Source: Chelativorans sp. Marseille-P2723
Lineage (GTDB): Bacteria > Pseudomonadota > Alphaproteobacteria > Rhizobiales > Rhizobiaceae
Reading direction: 5' to 3'
Assembly: GCF_902809845.1 (NCBI RefSeq)
Contig: NZ_CADDWI010000013.1
Coordinates: 682,001 to 746,000, forward strand
Length of the DNA stretch: 64,000 bases
Position numbers and translations under genes: made by a program. Within the stretch, counting starts at the first letter, position 1. Every line of letters starts with the position of its first letter. This document shows positions 10,206 through 19,349 of the stretch, one piece after another. The notes under the pieces are model-generated. The model searched no databases and was not told the DNA's origin. It was given only the letters and a program-made list of their open reading frames with translations.

Positions 10206-11126
10206 GTGGGCATCTATCTCCCCATCGCGGAAATGTCCGTCAACATGGTGGTTTTGCTCGCCATGGGCGGTGCGGTGGGCTTTCTATCCGGCATGTTCGG
10301 GGTTGGTGGCGGTTTCCTCATCACCCCTCTCCTGATCTTCTACAACATACCGCCGGCCATCGCCGTTGCTACGGGCGCCAATCAGGTGATTGCCTCCTCC
10401 TTTTCCGGCGCGCTTGCTCATTTCAAGCGTGGTACACTCGACGTGAAGCTTGGCATGGTGCTGCTGGCCGGGGGCGTCGTCGGCTCTTCTATCGGCATCT
10501 ATGTCTTTGCCTATCTGCGCCGGCTGGGCCAGCTCGACCTCATCGTCTCACTGCTTTATGTCGGCTTCCTGGGAGCGGTCGGCGGGCTGATGCTCGTGGA
10601 AAGCGGGCGGGCCATCCGGCGATCTCGCAGCGGGCAGGTGGCTTCGCTGCGTCAATCGGGTCAGCACAACTGGATCCACCGGCTGCCTCTCAAGATGCGG
10701 TTCCGGGCCTCGACGCTGTTTGTCAGCGTCATTCCGGTCCTGGGCCTTGGCGCCATTATAGGCTTCCTTGCGTCGATCATGGGCGTGGGCGGAGGCTTCA
10801 TAATGGTGCCAGCGCTCATCTATCTTCTCAAGGTACCGACCAACGTGGTGGTTGGCACCTCCCTGTTTCAGCTCGTCTTCGTTGCCGCCTATACAACCAT
10901 CATTCATGCCACAACGAACCAGACGGTGGACATCGTTCTCGCCTTCCTGCTGATGCTGGGCGGCGTTGCGGGTGCGCAGTATGGCGCGCGGGTTGGTCAA
11001 AAACTGCGCGGGGAGCAGTTGCGCGCGCTGCTGGCGCTACTCGTCCTGGCGGTGGCCCTGAGGCTTGCCTTCGATCTCTTTGTCCGTCCTTCCAGTGTTT
11101 ATACGATCGGCATTGGAGGCGTGTAG
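10206..11126 (+). CDS. TauE/SafE-family membrane permease (sulfite exporter-like)
   Basis: About 306 residues with 7-8 hydrophobic segments and the two family glycine motifs: GMFGVGGGFLITPLLIF in the N-terminal half and SIMGVGGGFIMVPALIYL in the C-terminal half. TauE/SafE proteins are proposed exporters of sulfite or small organosulfur anions; the substrate here is unknown. A GTG at 10206 gives an N-terminus starting at GIYLPIAE; a GTG at 10179 or an ATG at 10233 are alternatives. The next gene starts directly after its stop codon, as is usual for this pair in rhizobia. Confidence 0.85.
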   Translation: MGIYLPIAEMSVNMVVLLAMGGAVGFLSGMFGVGGGFLITPLLIFYNIPPAIAVATGANQVIASSFSGALAHFKRGTLDVKLGMVLLAGGVVGSSIGIYVFAYLRRLGQLDLIVSLLYVGFLGAVGGLMLVESGRAIRRSRSGQVASLRQSGQHNWIHRLPLKMRFRASTLFVSVIPVLGLGAIIGFLASIMGVGGGFIMVPALIYLLKVPTNVVVGTSLFQLVFVAAYTTIIHATTNQTVDIVLAFLLMLGGVAGAQYGARVGQKLRGEQLRALLALLVLAVALRLAFDLFVRPSSVYTIGIGGV

Positions 11127-11924
11127 ATGGGAAGCTGGACCAGCTGCGCCCTCGTTGTTTTGCTTCTCGTCTCCGCCTTACCGCGAACGGCCGATGCGCA
11201 ACAGCAGGAGCAGGCGCCGGAAGGCATTGAAATTGGCCTTTCAACGGATACCGTCTTCATAACCTCCGATTTTTCAGGCGCGAATCTGACCATCTTCGGT
11301 GCGTTGGACAATATCGATCCGCTCATCAGCCGGCAGGGCGGTTATGACATCATCGTCGTCTTGGAAGGGCCGCGCCGACCTGCGGTGGTGCGCAAGAAGA
11401 CGCGGGTTCTGGGCATGTGGATCAATACGCAATCAATGACGTTTCGCGACGTGCCTGCTTCTTATTCCGTCGCCCTGACACGCCATCCGCAGGACATTAC
11501 CGATGCGGCGAACTACCGACGCCTGTCACTGCGAGCCGAAAACATCAATTTCCAGGCGGTGGATCCGGGAAGCACCGCGGAAACCGTCGAGGAATTCAAC
11601 GCCGCCCTGCGCGGACGCATGGAGGAAGTGGGCCTCTACGACGAACGCGTGGGCGGAGTGCAATTCCTTTCGCGTAACCTTTTCCGCGCGACGCTGCACC
11701 TGGCGCCTAACGTGCCGGTGGGAACGCATAGGGCGCGGGCCTTCCTCTTCCGCACCGGGCTTTTCGTGCGCGAAACATCGGCTGCCCTTACCATCCGCAA
11801 GGCGGGAGCGGAGCAGCGGGTTTTCGAGCTCGCTCACCAGAGCAGCTTCCTTTACGGGTTGTTCGCTGTGTTCCTTGCCATGATGACAGGCTGGATCGGG
11901 CGGATCGTCTTCAGGAAGGATTGA
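11127..11924 (+). CDS. TIGR02186-family transmembrane protein, partner of TauE permease
   Basis: A 265-residue protein with a cleavable signal peptide (about 1-24, ending ADAQQ), a predicted periplasmic beta-rich body and one C-terminal membrane helix (LYGLFAVFLAMMTGWIGRIVF). It matches the alphaproteobacterial family TIGR02186, which recurs next to TauE/SafE permeases. The ATG directly follows the permease stop, implying one transcript and possibly one complex. Function unknown; an accessory or stabilising role for the permease is an inference from the pairing. Confidence 0.75.
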   Translation: MGSWTSCALVVLLLVSALPRTADAQQQEQAPEGIEIGLSTDTVFITSDFSGANLTIFGALDNIDPLISRQGGYDIIVVLEGPRRPAVVRKKTRVLGMWINTQSMTFRDVPASYSVALTRHPQDITDAANYRRLSLRAENINFQAVDPGSTAETVEEFNAALRGRMEEVGLYDERVGGVQFLSRNLFRATLHLAPNVPVGTHRARAFLFRTGLFVRETSAALTIRKAGAEQRVFELAHQSSFLYGLFAVFLAMMTGWIGRIVFRKD

Positions 11925-11940
11925 GGCTGGCGCCAGGCGG

Positions 11941-12654
11941 TCACGCAGGCCGCAGCATGCAGCTTGCGATGGGGTACACACGCTCGCGGCCCAGCATGTA
12001 AGCGGTAAGCGCCTCATACCGGAAAAGCCCGGCGAAGGCGCGGTCGAGCACGTTCAGATTGCCCGTAAGACTGCCGAAAGCAGGCATTATGAGCCGGATG
12101 CCATCATATGCGAAACAGGCGCGCCGCACTGAGCGTCCGCGCCGTACAATGCGGGCGCCGGGGTGCAGATGCCCCGCAATCTCCCCTTCCGCGCCGTGCG
12201 TCGGCTCATGGCGGAAGACGAGATTGCCGAACGCAAGCTCGCCGACCGAGCGGCCCGGCAAACCTTGGGGAGGGGCAGGGTCATGGTTGCCAGCCACCCA
12301 GTACCAATCACGCCCGGTCATGAGTGCAGTCAGTTCGTCGCGGTAACGCGCAGGTAAGCGGTCCGAACCCCCGGCATCATGAAAGCTGTCTCCGAGGCTG
12401 ACGACCACCTGCGGCTGATGGCGCAGGATCACTCTGCGAAGACGCTTCAAAGTGACTGCCGTGTCATAGGGCGGAAGGAAGGAACCGCGACAAGCTAAGG
12501 AGGAGCCTTTCTCCAGATGCAGGTCCGAAACGACGAGCAGGCGTCTGGCCGGAAAAAAGAGGGCGCCCAAAGGGTCGCACAGTCCTCGTTCCCCAGCGAT
12601 GGTGATACCGGTTCCCCCGCCAATGGAGGGGCTTATCCTCTCCACCATATTCAT
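11941..12654 (-). CDS. pdeM: Ligase-associated DNA repair endonuclease PdeM
   Basis: A 237-residue calcineurin-like metallophosphoesterase. All family metal motifs are visible: SDLHLEKG, SLGDSFHD, AGNHDP, FRHEP and GHLHPG. It matches the manganese-dependent nuclease of the bacterial ligase-associated DNA damage response set (helicase, exonuclease, ligase, nuclease). Its ATG overlaps the stop of the upstream helicase gene, so the two are coupled. The other two members are 11 kb away on the opposite strand. Confidence 0.9.
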   Translation of the reverse strand: MNMVERISPSIGGGTGITIAGERGLCDPLGALFFPARRLLVVSDLHLEKGSSLACRGSFLPPYDTAVTLKRLRRVILRHQPQVVVSLGDSFHDAGGSDRLPARYRDELTALMTGRDWYWVAGNHDPAPPQGLPGRSVGELAFGNLVFRHEPTHGAEGEIAGHLHPGARIVRRGRSVRRACFAYDGIRLIMPAFGSLTGNLNVLDRAFAGLFRYEALTAYMLGRERVYPIASCMLRPA

Positions 12655-15215
12655 GCGTTGCCCATAGCCTCTTCGATCAAGTTTTCCGCCGCCTCACCCA
12701 GAAGGGCCTCGGCGGCGCTGCCCGGAACCTGCTCCCGGCCGATCTCCAGCATGACGGGCACGGCGAGCGGCGAAATCTTCTTCAGATCCTTATGCATGAT
12801 TCGGCCCCGGATGCGCGATAGCATCTCGCCCAGCCGCCCAATGTCGAGAAGGCCTGTCGCCGCATCCTGCCATGTGGCCCGAAGCAGAATATGATCGGGT
12901 TCGTGCTCTCGCAGCACATCATAGATCAGGTCGGACGAAACGGTCACCTGCCGTCCGGACTTCTCCCTGCCTGGATGACGCCTTTCAACGAGCCCGGAAA
13001 TGATCGCGCAGTTGCGGAAGGTGCGTTTAAGCAGCCATGAATCCGCCAGCCAGCTTTCCAGATCGTCGCCCAGCATGTCCTCGTCGAACAGCCGCTCCAG
13101 CGAAAGCGCCCCGCTTGCGATCATGGCGCCCATATCGCCGAGGCTCCAGATGGCGAGGGAGTAATCGGTAGCGACGAAGCCGAGCGGCCTGGCGGCGGCC
13201 CTCTCCAGCCTGCGGGTCAAAAGCATGCCGAGCGTCTGGTGCGCCAGTCGGCCTTCAAAGGGGTAGGCGACCATGTAGAAGCGGCTGCCGCGCGGGAAAG
13301 TTTCGATCAAAAGATCTTCCTTCCGAGGCAATGTGGATCGCTCCTGTTGAATTCTCAGCCAATCTGACACCTGATTGGGCAGTGCCTGCCAGCGATTCAT
13401 ATCGGCAAGCATTGCCCGCACTTCGGAGGCAAGATAGGTGGAGAGCGGAAATTTCCCGCCGGCATAGGCGGGCACCATTGCATCCGTTCCCGCAGCCGAG
13501 GTCACATAGGCCTCGTTCTCGCGAATGCCTTCAAAGCGCAGCACCCGCCCGGAGAAAAGAAAGGTGTCTCCCGGTGCGAGCGTTTCCAGGAAATACTCCT
13601 CCACCTGCCCCAGCACCAGACCGCCACGAGCCGCACCGTTCGCAGTCCTGCGCCGGATGAGTCGGACAGTTAGCATCGGCTCTTCCACGATGGTGCCAAT
13701 ATTGAGCCTGTACTGCTGCGCTGCGTTCGGGTGTGAGAGACGCCAGCGCCCGTCCCTCATCCGGCGTATGCGAGCGTAACGCTCATAGGTCTTCAACGCA
13801 TAACCACCCGTTGCGACGAACTCGACAACCCGGCCGAAAGTGGTGCGGTCAAGGCGCTGGTAGGGCGCTGCGCTGCGCACCTCCTCATAGAACTCATCCT
13901 CGTCAAAAGGCCCGGCGCAGGCGCGGCCCAGCACGTGTTGCGCCAGGACATCGAGCGTACCTTCCCCGATAGGCGGTGTGTCCTGCGCGCCCAGATAATT
14001 GGCTTCGAGCGCCGCTCGGCACTCCATGACCTCGAAGCGGTTGGCAGGCACGAGGATGGCGCGGCTCGGCTCGTCCATGCGGTGGTTGGAGCGGCCGATG
14101 CGCTGGGCGAGCCTGCTTGCGCCCTTTGGCGCACCGACATGGATGACGAGATCCACGTCGCCCCAGTCGATGCCGAGATCGAGAGTCGAAGTGGCGACAA
14201 TAGCCCGCAGGCTGTTTGTCTCCATCGCCTTTTCCACCTTGCGCCGCTGCGCGACATCGAGCGATCCGTGGTGGAGGGCGATCGGCAGGTTTTCTTCGTT
14301 GACGTGCCAGAGCGCGCGGAAAAGCATCTCCGCCTGGCTGCGCGTGTTGACGAAAAGAAGCGTCGTCTTGTGTCGCGTGATAGCCTCATAGATGGCCGGT
14401 ATGGCATAGAGCGCCGAATGCCCCGCCCACGGCACACGCTCCTGTGTCTCAAGTATCGTTATTTCGGGCTTGGCTCCTCCGCTCACGGTCACGATCTCCG
14501 CCGGCGCGCTCGCGGGGTTCTGGTCCACGAGCCATTGGCTTAGCGCATCCGGGTCCGACACAGTTGCAGAAAGGCCGATGGACATGAGGTCCTGCGCCAG
14601 CCGGCGCAAGCGTGAAAGCCCCAGTGCAAGAAGATGCCCGCGCTTGGAGGTGACGAGGGAATGAAGCTCGTCCAGAACCACATATTCCAGGTCTGAGAAG
14701 AGCCTGTCGGCTTCCGGCGAGGCGATGAGCAGGGCAAGCTGCTCCGGCGTTGTGAGCATTATGTCGGGTGGCGCGAACTTTTGGCGCTGGCGTTTGTGCG
14801 CGGGCGTGTCCCCCGTGCGTGTCTCGATACGTATATCGAGGCCCATTTCCTCGACAGGCTTTGAAAGATTGCGCTCGATATCGACAGCCAAAGCCTTGAG
14901 CGGCGAGATGTATAGCGTGTGTATTCCGCGTTGCGGCTCGCCTGCCTTAAGCTTCGGACGACTTGCGAGATCCGTGAGTGCAGGCAGGAAACCGGCCAGC
15001 GTCTTGCCTGCGCCTGTGGGGGCAATGAGGAGCACCGAGCGCCGCTGGCGCGTTCGCTCAAGCAGTTCAAGCTGGTGGGGGCGGGGCGACCACCCGCGCG
15101 CCGCAAACCATTTTCGGAACGCGGCGGGCAAAAGGTCGGCGCGGTCGCCGGGAATGGGGTTCGACTTTTCCAAGGAGGCTAGAACTAGTCCAGAGCAGAC
15201 AACTAGCCAAGCCAC
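12651..15215 (-). CDS. Ligase-associated DEXH-box DNA helicase (Lhr-core type)
   Basis: An 854-residue superfamily-2 helicase with PHQLELL (Q-motif region), Walker A APTGAGKTLAGF, the DELH box in VVLDELHSLV, SATV (motif III), TSTLDLGIDWG (motif V) and QRIGRSNHR (motif VI), followed by the winged-helix and beta-barrel core of Lhr proteins. Lhr-core enzymes are 3'-to-5' DNA translocases. The start is uncertain: a GTG at 15215 adds a hydrophobic 15-residue leader that relatives lack, and the true start may be 30-50 bp further in. It overlaps pdeM by 4 bases. Confidence 0.9.
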   Translation of the reverse strand: MAWLVVCSGLVLASLEKSNPIPGDRADLLPAAFRKWFAARGWSPRPHQLELLERTRQRRSVLLIAPTGAGKTLAGFLPALTDLASRPKLKAGEPQRGIHTLYISPLKALAVDIERNLSKPVEEMGLDIRIETRTGDTPAHKRQRQKFAPPDIMLTTPEQLALLIASPEADRLFSDLEYVVLDELHSLVTSKRGHLLALGLSRLRRLAQDLMSIGLSATVSDPDALSQWLVDQNPASAPAEIVTVSGGAKPEITILETQERVPWAGHSALYAIPAIYEAITRHKTTLLFVNTRSQAEMLFRALWHVNEENLPIALHHGSLDVAQRRKVEKAMETNSLRAIVATSTLDLGIDWGDVDLVIHVGAPKGASRLAQRIGRSNHRMDEPSRAILVPANRFEVMECRAALEANYLGAQDTPPIGEGTLDVLAQHVLGRACAGPFDEDEFYEEVRSAAPYQRLDRTTFGRVVEFVATGGYALKTYERYARIRRMRDGRWRLSHPNAAQQYRLNIGTIVEEPMLTVRLIRRRTANGAARGGLVLGQVEEYFLETLAPGDTFLFSGRVLRFEGIRENEAYVTSAAGTDAMVPAYAGGKFPLSTYLASEVRAMLADMNRWQALPNQVSDWLRIQQERSTLPRKEDLLIETFPRGSRFYMVAYPFEGRLAHQTLGMLLTRRLERAAARPLGFVATDYSLAIWSLGDMGAMIASGALSLERLFDEDMLGDDLESWLADSWLLKRTFRNCAIISGLVERRHPGREKSGRQVTVSSDLIYDVLREHEPDHILLRATWQDAATGLLDIGRLGEMLSRIRGRIMHKDLKKISPLAVPVMLEIGREQVPGSAAEALLGEAAENLIEEAMGNA

Positions 15216-15380
15216 AACCGTTCTATTGATTAAATGGTGGAAGTGCCGCCAGGGCCCGGCTTTGATAAAACGATTTGGTTCCAGCGGTGGACAGGAACCT
15301 GAGAGTGCGGTAGCGGGAAATCCAGCGACGAGGACGGAAGCGGATTGGACGGTTTACAGAAAGCTCTCTTCCATAAGATC

Positions 15381-15761
15381 ATGCGCTGCCCGCTATGGCG
15401 CCTCCCGGCATTCATGCTGCTGGGACTTGCGCTTCTCGGCTATGGTGGGCTGCCCGCCAGCCCGCCTCTGACCCCCCATTTCTTCCGCGCCGTGTTTTCT
15501 GCGGCCGCACAGGTTTACGCGCTGCCAAATGGCCGGTTTCAGCCGATGCAGGCAAAGGAGCGGCGCAGCCGCGAGGTCCTTGCCGAAATGGATACCCTCC
15601 AGCCGAAGGAGCTCTCATCGTCAGCCTTCGCAACGAAGGCGCTCGAATTCGCAGTCCCTTTACGGCATGCAACCGCTGTTGCCCGTTCCGGAACGGAAAT
15701 GCCTTTCCATTTGGCCATTTCGTATTTCTCCCAGGCGCCGCCTGCCTTACAGATGATTTAG
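15381..15761 (+). CDS. Hypothetical small exported or membrane-anchored protein
   Basis: A 126-residue reading frame between the divergent helicase and Mrp operons. It begins with a short basic stretch and a hydrophobic segment (FMLLGLALLGYGGL), consistent with a signal peptide or anchor, followed by a polar region without recognisable motifs. No family is recognised. The ATG at 15381 is preferred; a TTG at 15345 is possible. The case for a real gene is the signal-like N-terminus and the otherwise empty gap. Confidence 0.4.
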   Translation: MRCPLWRLPAFMLLGLALLGYGGLPASPPLTPHFFRAVFSAAAQVYALPNGRFQPMQAKERRSREVLAEMDTLQPKELSSSAFATKALEFAVPLRHATAVARSGTEMPFHLAISYFSQAPPALQMI

Positions 15762-16099
15762 CACGCAGCCCGTACTGCCTCGCCCGGTCAGGTGCGTCAC
15801 GGCTGCCTCTTGCAATTCGCCGGGAATCAGAGACGTTATGGCCAGATTGAACCATTCCGCCGGTCGGCCGGTTTCGGGTCTTTCGAACATCGAGGGAAAA
15901 GCGGTTCTCAGCGCGGCACACCTGGCCGCATGCTGTCTCGCTCGAACTGGAGGCAACGGGAAATCCCTGCGGCCTGACAATGCCTTTGCGGATGGGCGTG
16001 GGCGCAAGGTGTGTACTGCTGATGCTGTCACCACACCTGCGTCAACGGTCGCGACCGGCGTAACGAGAGGGGCAGAGGCGATCATGCCGGGAGACCTGC
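15762..16099. other. Intergenic leader of the Mrp antiporter operon
   Basis: This is a 338-bp stretch before mnhA. A 90-codon frame covers part of it (to 16110) but overlaps the mnhA start and looks non-coding. It is the likely site of the operon promoter. No terminator, riboswitch or repeat was recognised. Confidence 0.4.
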
Positions 16100-19009
16100 A
16101 TGTGGCATAGCGGCTTGCTTGCGATGATGGTGGTGTTGCCCTTCGTGGGAGGGCTGCTCGCCGCGCTTCTTTCGCCGAACGCTAGAAATGCGGAGGCGTG
16201 GCTTGCCGGCAGCGTGGCGCTGGGGGGCCTTGCGCTGACGATCATGGCCTTTCCGGCCGTTACCGGCGGTGGCGTTGTCAAGCATACCATCGAGTGGGCG
16301 CCGGCTATTGGCCTCTCAATAACACTGCGGCTGGATGGCTTTGCCTGGCTCTTCTGCCTGCTCATCACCGGCATCGGTCTTCTGGTGGTGATCTACGCCC
16401 GCTATTACATGTCGCCGAAGGACCCCGTCGCCCGTTTCTATGCGCTGCTGCTCGCCTTCATGGGGGCGATGCAGGGTCTTGTCGTGGCGGGCAATCTCAT
16501 TCTGCTGGCCATCTTCTGGGAAATGACCAGCATCTTTTCGTTCCTGCTGATCGGTTATTGGCACCATAACCAGAGCGCGCGCGACGGCGCACGCATGGCC
16601 CTGACGATAACGGGAACAGGGGGGCTGTGCCTTCTGGTGGGCATGGTGCTGCTTGGGCAGATCGTTGGCAGCTACGATCTCGATGATGTACTTGCGGCCG
16701 GCGATGCGGTCCGCACGCATGATCTATACCTTCCTACGCTGCTTCTCATCCTTGCCGGAGCGCTTACAAAAAGCGCGCAGTTTCCATTTCATTTCTGGCT
16801 TCCCAATGCCATGGCGGCGCCGACGCCGGTCTCGGCCTACCTGCATTCGGCCACCATGGTGAAGGCCGGCGTCTTTCTACTCACGCGTTTCTGGCCGGTT
16901 CTTGCCGGCACACCAGAATGGTTTACGCTGGTCGGGCTGGCCGGGATGACGACGCTTCTGCTGGGGTCCTATTTCGCCATTTTCCAGCAGGATCTGAAGG
17001 GTCTTCTGGCTTATTCCACTATCGGGCATCTCGGGCTGATCACGACGCTTTTGAGCTTCGGGAGCCCGCTTGCCGCCGCGGCGGCAATCTTCCACATGCT
17101 CAACCATGCAACCTTCAAGGCATCGCTCTTCATGGCTGCCGGCATCATAGATCATGAAGCCGGCACGCGCGACATGCGTCGACTCAGCGGACTTTTCAGC
17201 GCCATGCCCTTCACGGCGACGCTGGCCATGGTAGCCAGCGGTGCCATGGCGGGGGTTCCGCTGCTCAATGGCTTCCTGTCGAAGGAAATGTTCTTTGCGG
17301 AGTCGCTCGAAGTGCATCAGCGTTCCCTGCTCGATGGCGTTGCACCCTATGTCGCCACGATTGCGGGCGCATTCACCGTTGTCTATTCCGTACGCTTCAT
17401 CCATACCGTTTTCTTCGGCCCGAAGCCGGTGGACCTGCCACGAGAGCCGCACGAGCCACCCCATTGGATGCGAAGGCCAATCGAGCTTCTCGTCATTATC
17501 TGTGTAATTGTCGGTGTAGCGCCCGGATGGAGCGTCGGCCGGTTTCTGGATGCCGGCGTCATCGCTGTGCTGGGCGAACAGGCGCCGTCCTACAGCCTGT
17601 CTGTGTGGCATGGGTTTAACCTTCCCCTTCTCATGAGCATTGTTGCGCTCGCCGTGGGCCTTGGCATGTATGCGGCGCTCTCACGATATCTTCAGAACTG
17701 CGAGGAAGGCCCGCCCTATTTCCGCAGGCTCAAGGGGCAGCGCATCTTCGAAAGGCTGCTGGTCACCGTAAGCTGGCAATGGGCGCGCGCGGCGGAGGCT
17801 CTGCTTTCAACCCGGCGGTTGCAGCCCCAGATGCGTATTCTTGCCGCAATAACCCTGTTTGCGGGTGCCTGGGCCATGTGGGGAGCAGGTGACGTGCTGC
17901 CAAGGTTTTCGGTCCATGGACTTGACCCGGTGCTGGGGATCTTGTGGGGGATAGGAGCGTTCTGCGCCCTGGGCGCGGCATACAAGGCAAAGTTCCATCG
18001 CCTGGCTGCGCTAATCCTGATGAGCGGAGCCGGGCTTGCAAGCTGCATCTCCTTTGTCTGGCTATCGGCGCCAGACCTTGCCGTCACCCAGCTTCTGGTG
18101 GAGATCGTCACGACGGTTCTCATCCTTCTGGGCCTACGCTGGCTGCCCAAGCGCGATGAGGAGATCCTGAGCGGAAGCAACCTTGCAGCGCGTTTGCGCC
18201 GGAACAGGGATTTTGCCTTGGCGGTGGCGGCGGGGCTAGGCGTTGCGGTGCTTGCCTACTTCACGATGCTGACGCCACTTCCGCCTTCCGTGGGCGATTT
18301 CTATCTGGAACGCTCCTATAGCGAGGGCGGAGGTACCAACGTCGTCAATGTGATCCTCGTCGATTTCCGTGGCTTCGACACGATGGGCGAAATTCTTGTA
18401 CTGGCCATCGTTGCCCTCACGGTCTTCGCACTCTTGCGCCGGTTCCGTCCTGCGGAAGACAGCGCGGATCTTCCATATCAGCAGCGCGAGCAGGATGAGT
18501 TCGATGATGTTCAGCGTGACCGTGAAGTGGGAGACACGCTCAAGGACTATCTGATGGTGCCTTCGATCTTCATGCGCTGGATGTTCCCCGTGATCGTGCT
18601 TATTGCTGCCTATCTGTTTTTGCGCGGGCATGACCAGCCAGGAGGCGGTTTCGCGGCAGGCGTTGCAATGGCCATCGGCTTCCTGCTTCAGTATCTTGCC
18701 GGCGGAACGCGCTGGGTGGAGGAAAGATTGCGCATCCTGCCCGTGCGTTGGATCGGTTTCGGGTTGATGCTGGCGGTAGCCACTGGAGTGGGTTCCTTCC
18801 TCTTCGGCTATCCATTCCTCACCTCCTATTTTCAGTACACTGAAATCCCATTCATCGGCCCGGTGCCGACCGCCTCCGCGCTTCTGTTCGATCTTGGGGT
18901 GTTCAGCCTCGTGGTCGGCGCCGTGGTGCTGATGCTCATCGCCATTGCTCACCAGTCACTGCGCATAAGAACGCGTGCGCGTGCGAGCGATGAGGGAGGG
19001 CGCACCTGA
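16100..19009 (+). CDS. mnhA: Mrp/Pha antiporter subunit A-B fusion
   Basis: A 969-residue polytopic membrane protein. The first two thirds are the NuoL-like MrpA core, with the ion-translocation motif around LTKSAQFPFHFWLP and MVKAGVFLL. An MrpA C-terminal domain follows. From about residue 814 comes a complete MrpB module (RWMFPVIVLIAAY, DQPGGGFAAGV). A and B fused in one chain is the group-2 arrangement known from the S. meliloti pha locus (pH adaptation, K+/Na+ efflux). A GGGAG ribosome-binding site lies just before the ATG at 16100. It overlaps mnhC by one base. Confidence 0.94.
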   Translation: MWHSGLLAMMVVLPFVGGLLAALLSPNARNAEAWLAGSVALGGLALTIMAFPAVTGGGVVKHTIEWAPAIGLSITLRLDGFAWLFCLLITGIGLLVVIYARYYMSPKDPVARFYALLLAFMGAMQGLVVAGNLILLAIFWEMTSIFSFLLIGYWHHNQSARDGARMALTITGTGGLCLLVGMVLLGQIVGSYDLDDVLAAGDAVRTHDLYLPTLLLILAGALTKSAQFPFHFWLPNAMAAPTPVSAYLHSATMVKAGVFLLTRFWPVLAGTPEWFTLVGLAGMTTLLLGSYFAIFQQDLKGLLAYSTIGHLGLITTLLSFGSPLAAAAAIFHMLNHATFKASLFMAAGIIDHEAGTRDMRRLSGLFSAMPFTATLAMVASGAMAGVPLLNGFLSKEMFFAESLEVHQRSLLDGVAPYVATIAGAFTVVYSVRFIHTVFFGPKPVDLPREPHEPPHWMRRPIELLVIICVIVGVAPGWSVGRFLDAGVIAVLGEQAPSYSLSVWHGFNLPLLMSIVALAVGLGMYAALSRYLQNCEEGPPYFRRLKGQRIFERLLVTVSWQWARAAEALLSTRRLQPQMRILAAITLFAGAWAMWGAGDVLPRFSVHGLDPVLGILWGIGAFCALGAAYKAKFHRLAALILMSGAGLASCISFVWLSAPDLAVTQLLVEIVTTVLILLGLRWLPKRDEEILSGSNLAARLRRNRDFALAVAAGLGVAVLAYFTMLTPLPPSVGDFYLERSYSEGGGTNVVNVILVDFRGFDTMGEILVLAIVALTVFALLRRFRPAEDSADLPYQQREQDEFDDVQRDREVGDTLKDYLMVPSIFMRWMFPVIVLIAAYLFLRGHDQPGGGFAAGVAMAIGFLLQYLAGGTRWVEERLRILPVRWIGFGLMLAVATGVGSFLFGYPFLTSYFQYTEIPFIGPVPTASALLFDLGVFSLVVGAVVLMLIAIAHQSLRIRTRARASDEGGRT

Positions 19010-19347
19010 TGGAGCTTGTCATTGCAGCGGCGATCGGCGTTCTGGCAGGTTCCGGGGTCTGGCTGATCCTGCGCCCGCGCACCTACCAGCTTGTCATCGG
19101 CCTGGCGCTTCTTTCCTATGCGGTCAATCTCTTCATCTTCAGCATGGGGCGGCTGCGGGTGAATGCGCCGCCTGTTCTGGAGGGCTCCGGAGCCGTCGAT
19201 GTAACGGCCTATACAGACCCGCTGCCCCAGGCACTGGTCTTGACGGCGATCGTCATCAGCTTTGCCACAACTGCGTTGTTTCTGGTGGTGATCATCGTCG
19301 CGCGCGGCCTCACGGGTACCGACCATGTCGACGGGAAGGAGGGATAA
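19009..19347 (+). CDS. mnhC: Mrp antiporter subunit C
   Basis: A 112-residue NuoK-like protein with three membrane helices and the family motif LVIGLALLSYAVNLFIF. It forms part of the hydrophobic core of the Mrp monovalent cation/proton antiporter. Its start overlaps the mnhA stop (ATGA-type junction), and mnhD follows after 2 bp, so expression of the subunits is coupled. Confidence 0.94.
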   Translation: MELVIAAAIGVLAGSGVWLILRPRTYQLVIGLALLSYAVNLFIFSMGRLRVNAPPVLEGSGAVDVTAYTDPLPQALVLTAIVISFATTALFLVVIIVARGLTGTDHVDGKEG

Positions 19348-19349
19348 GC

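Noticed and set aside
16877-17611. A 244-codon minus-strand frame inside mnhA.
   Set aside because: It lies opposite conserved membrane helices of MrpA and its translation has no recognisable domain.
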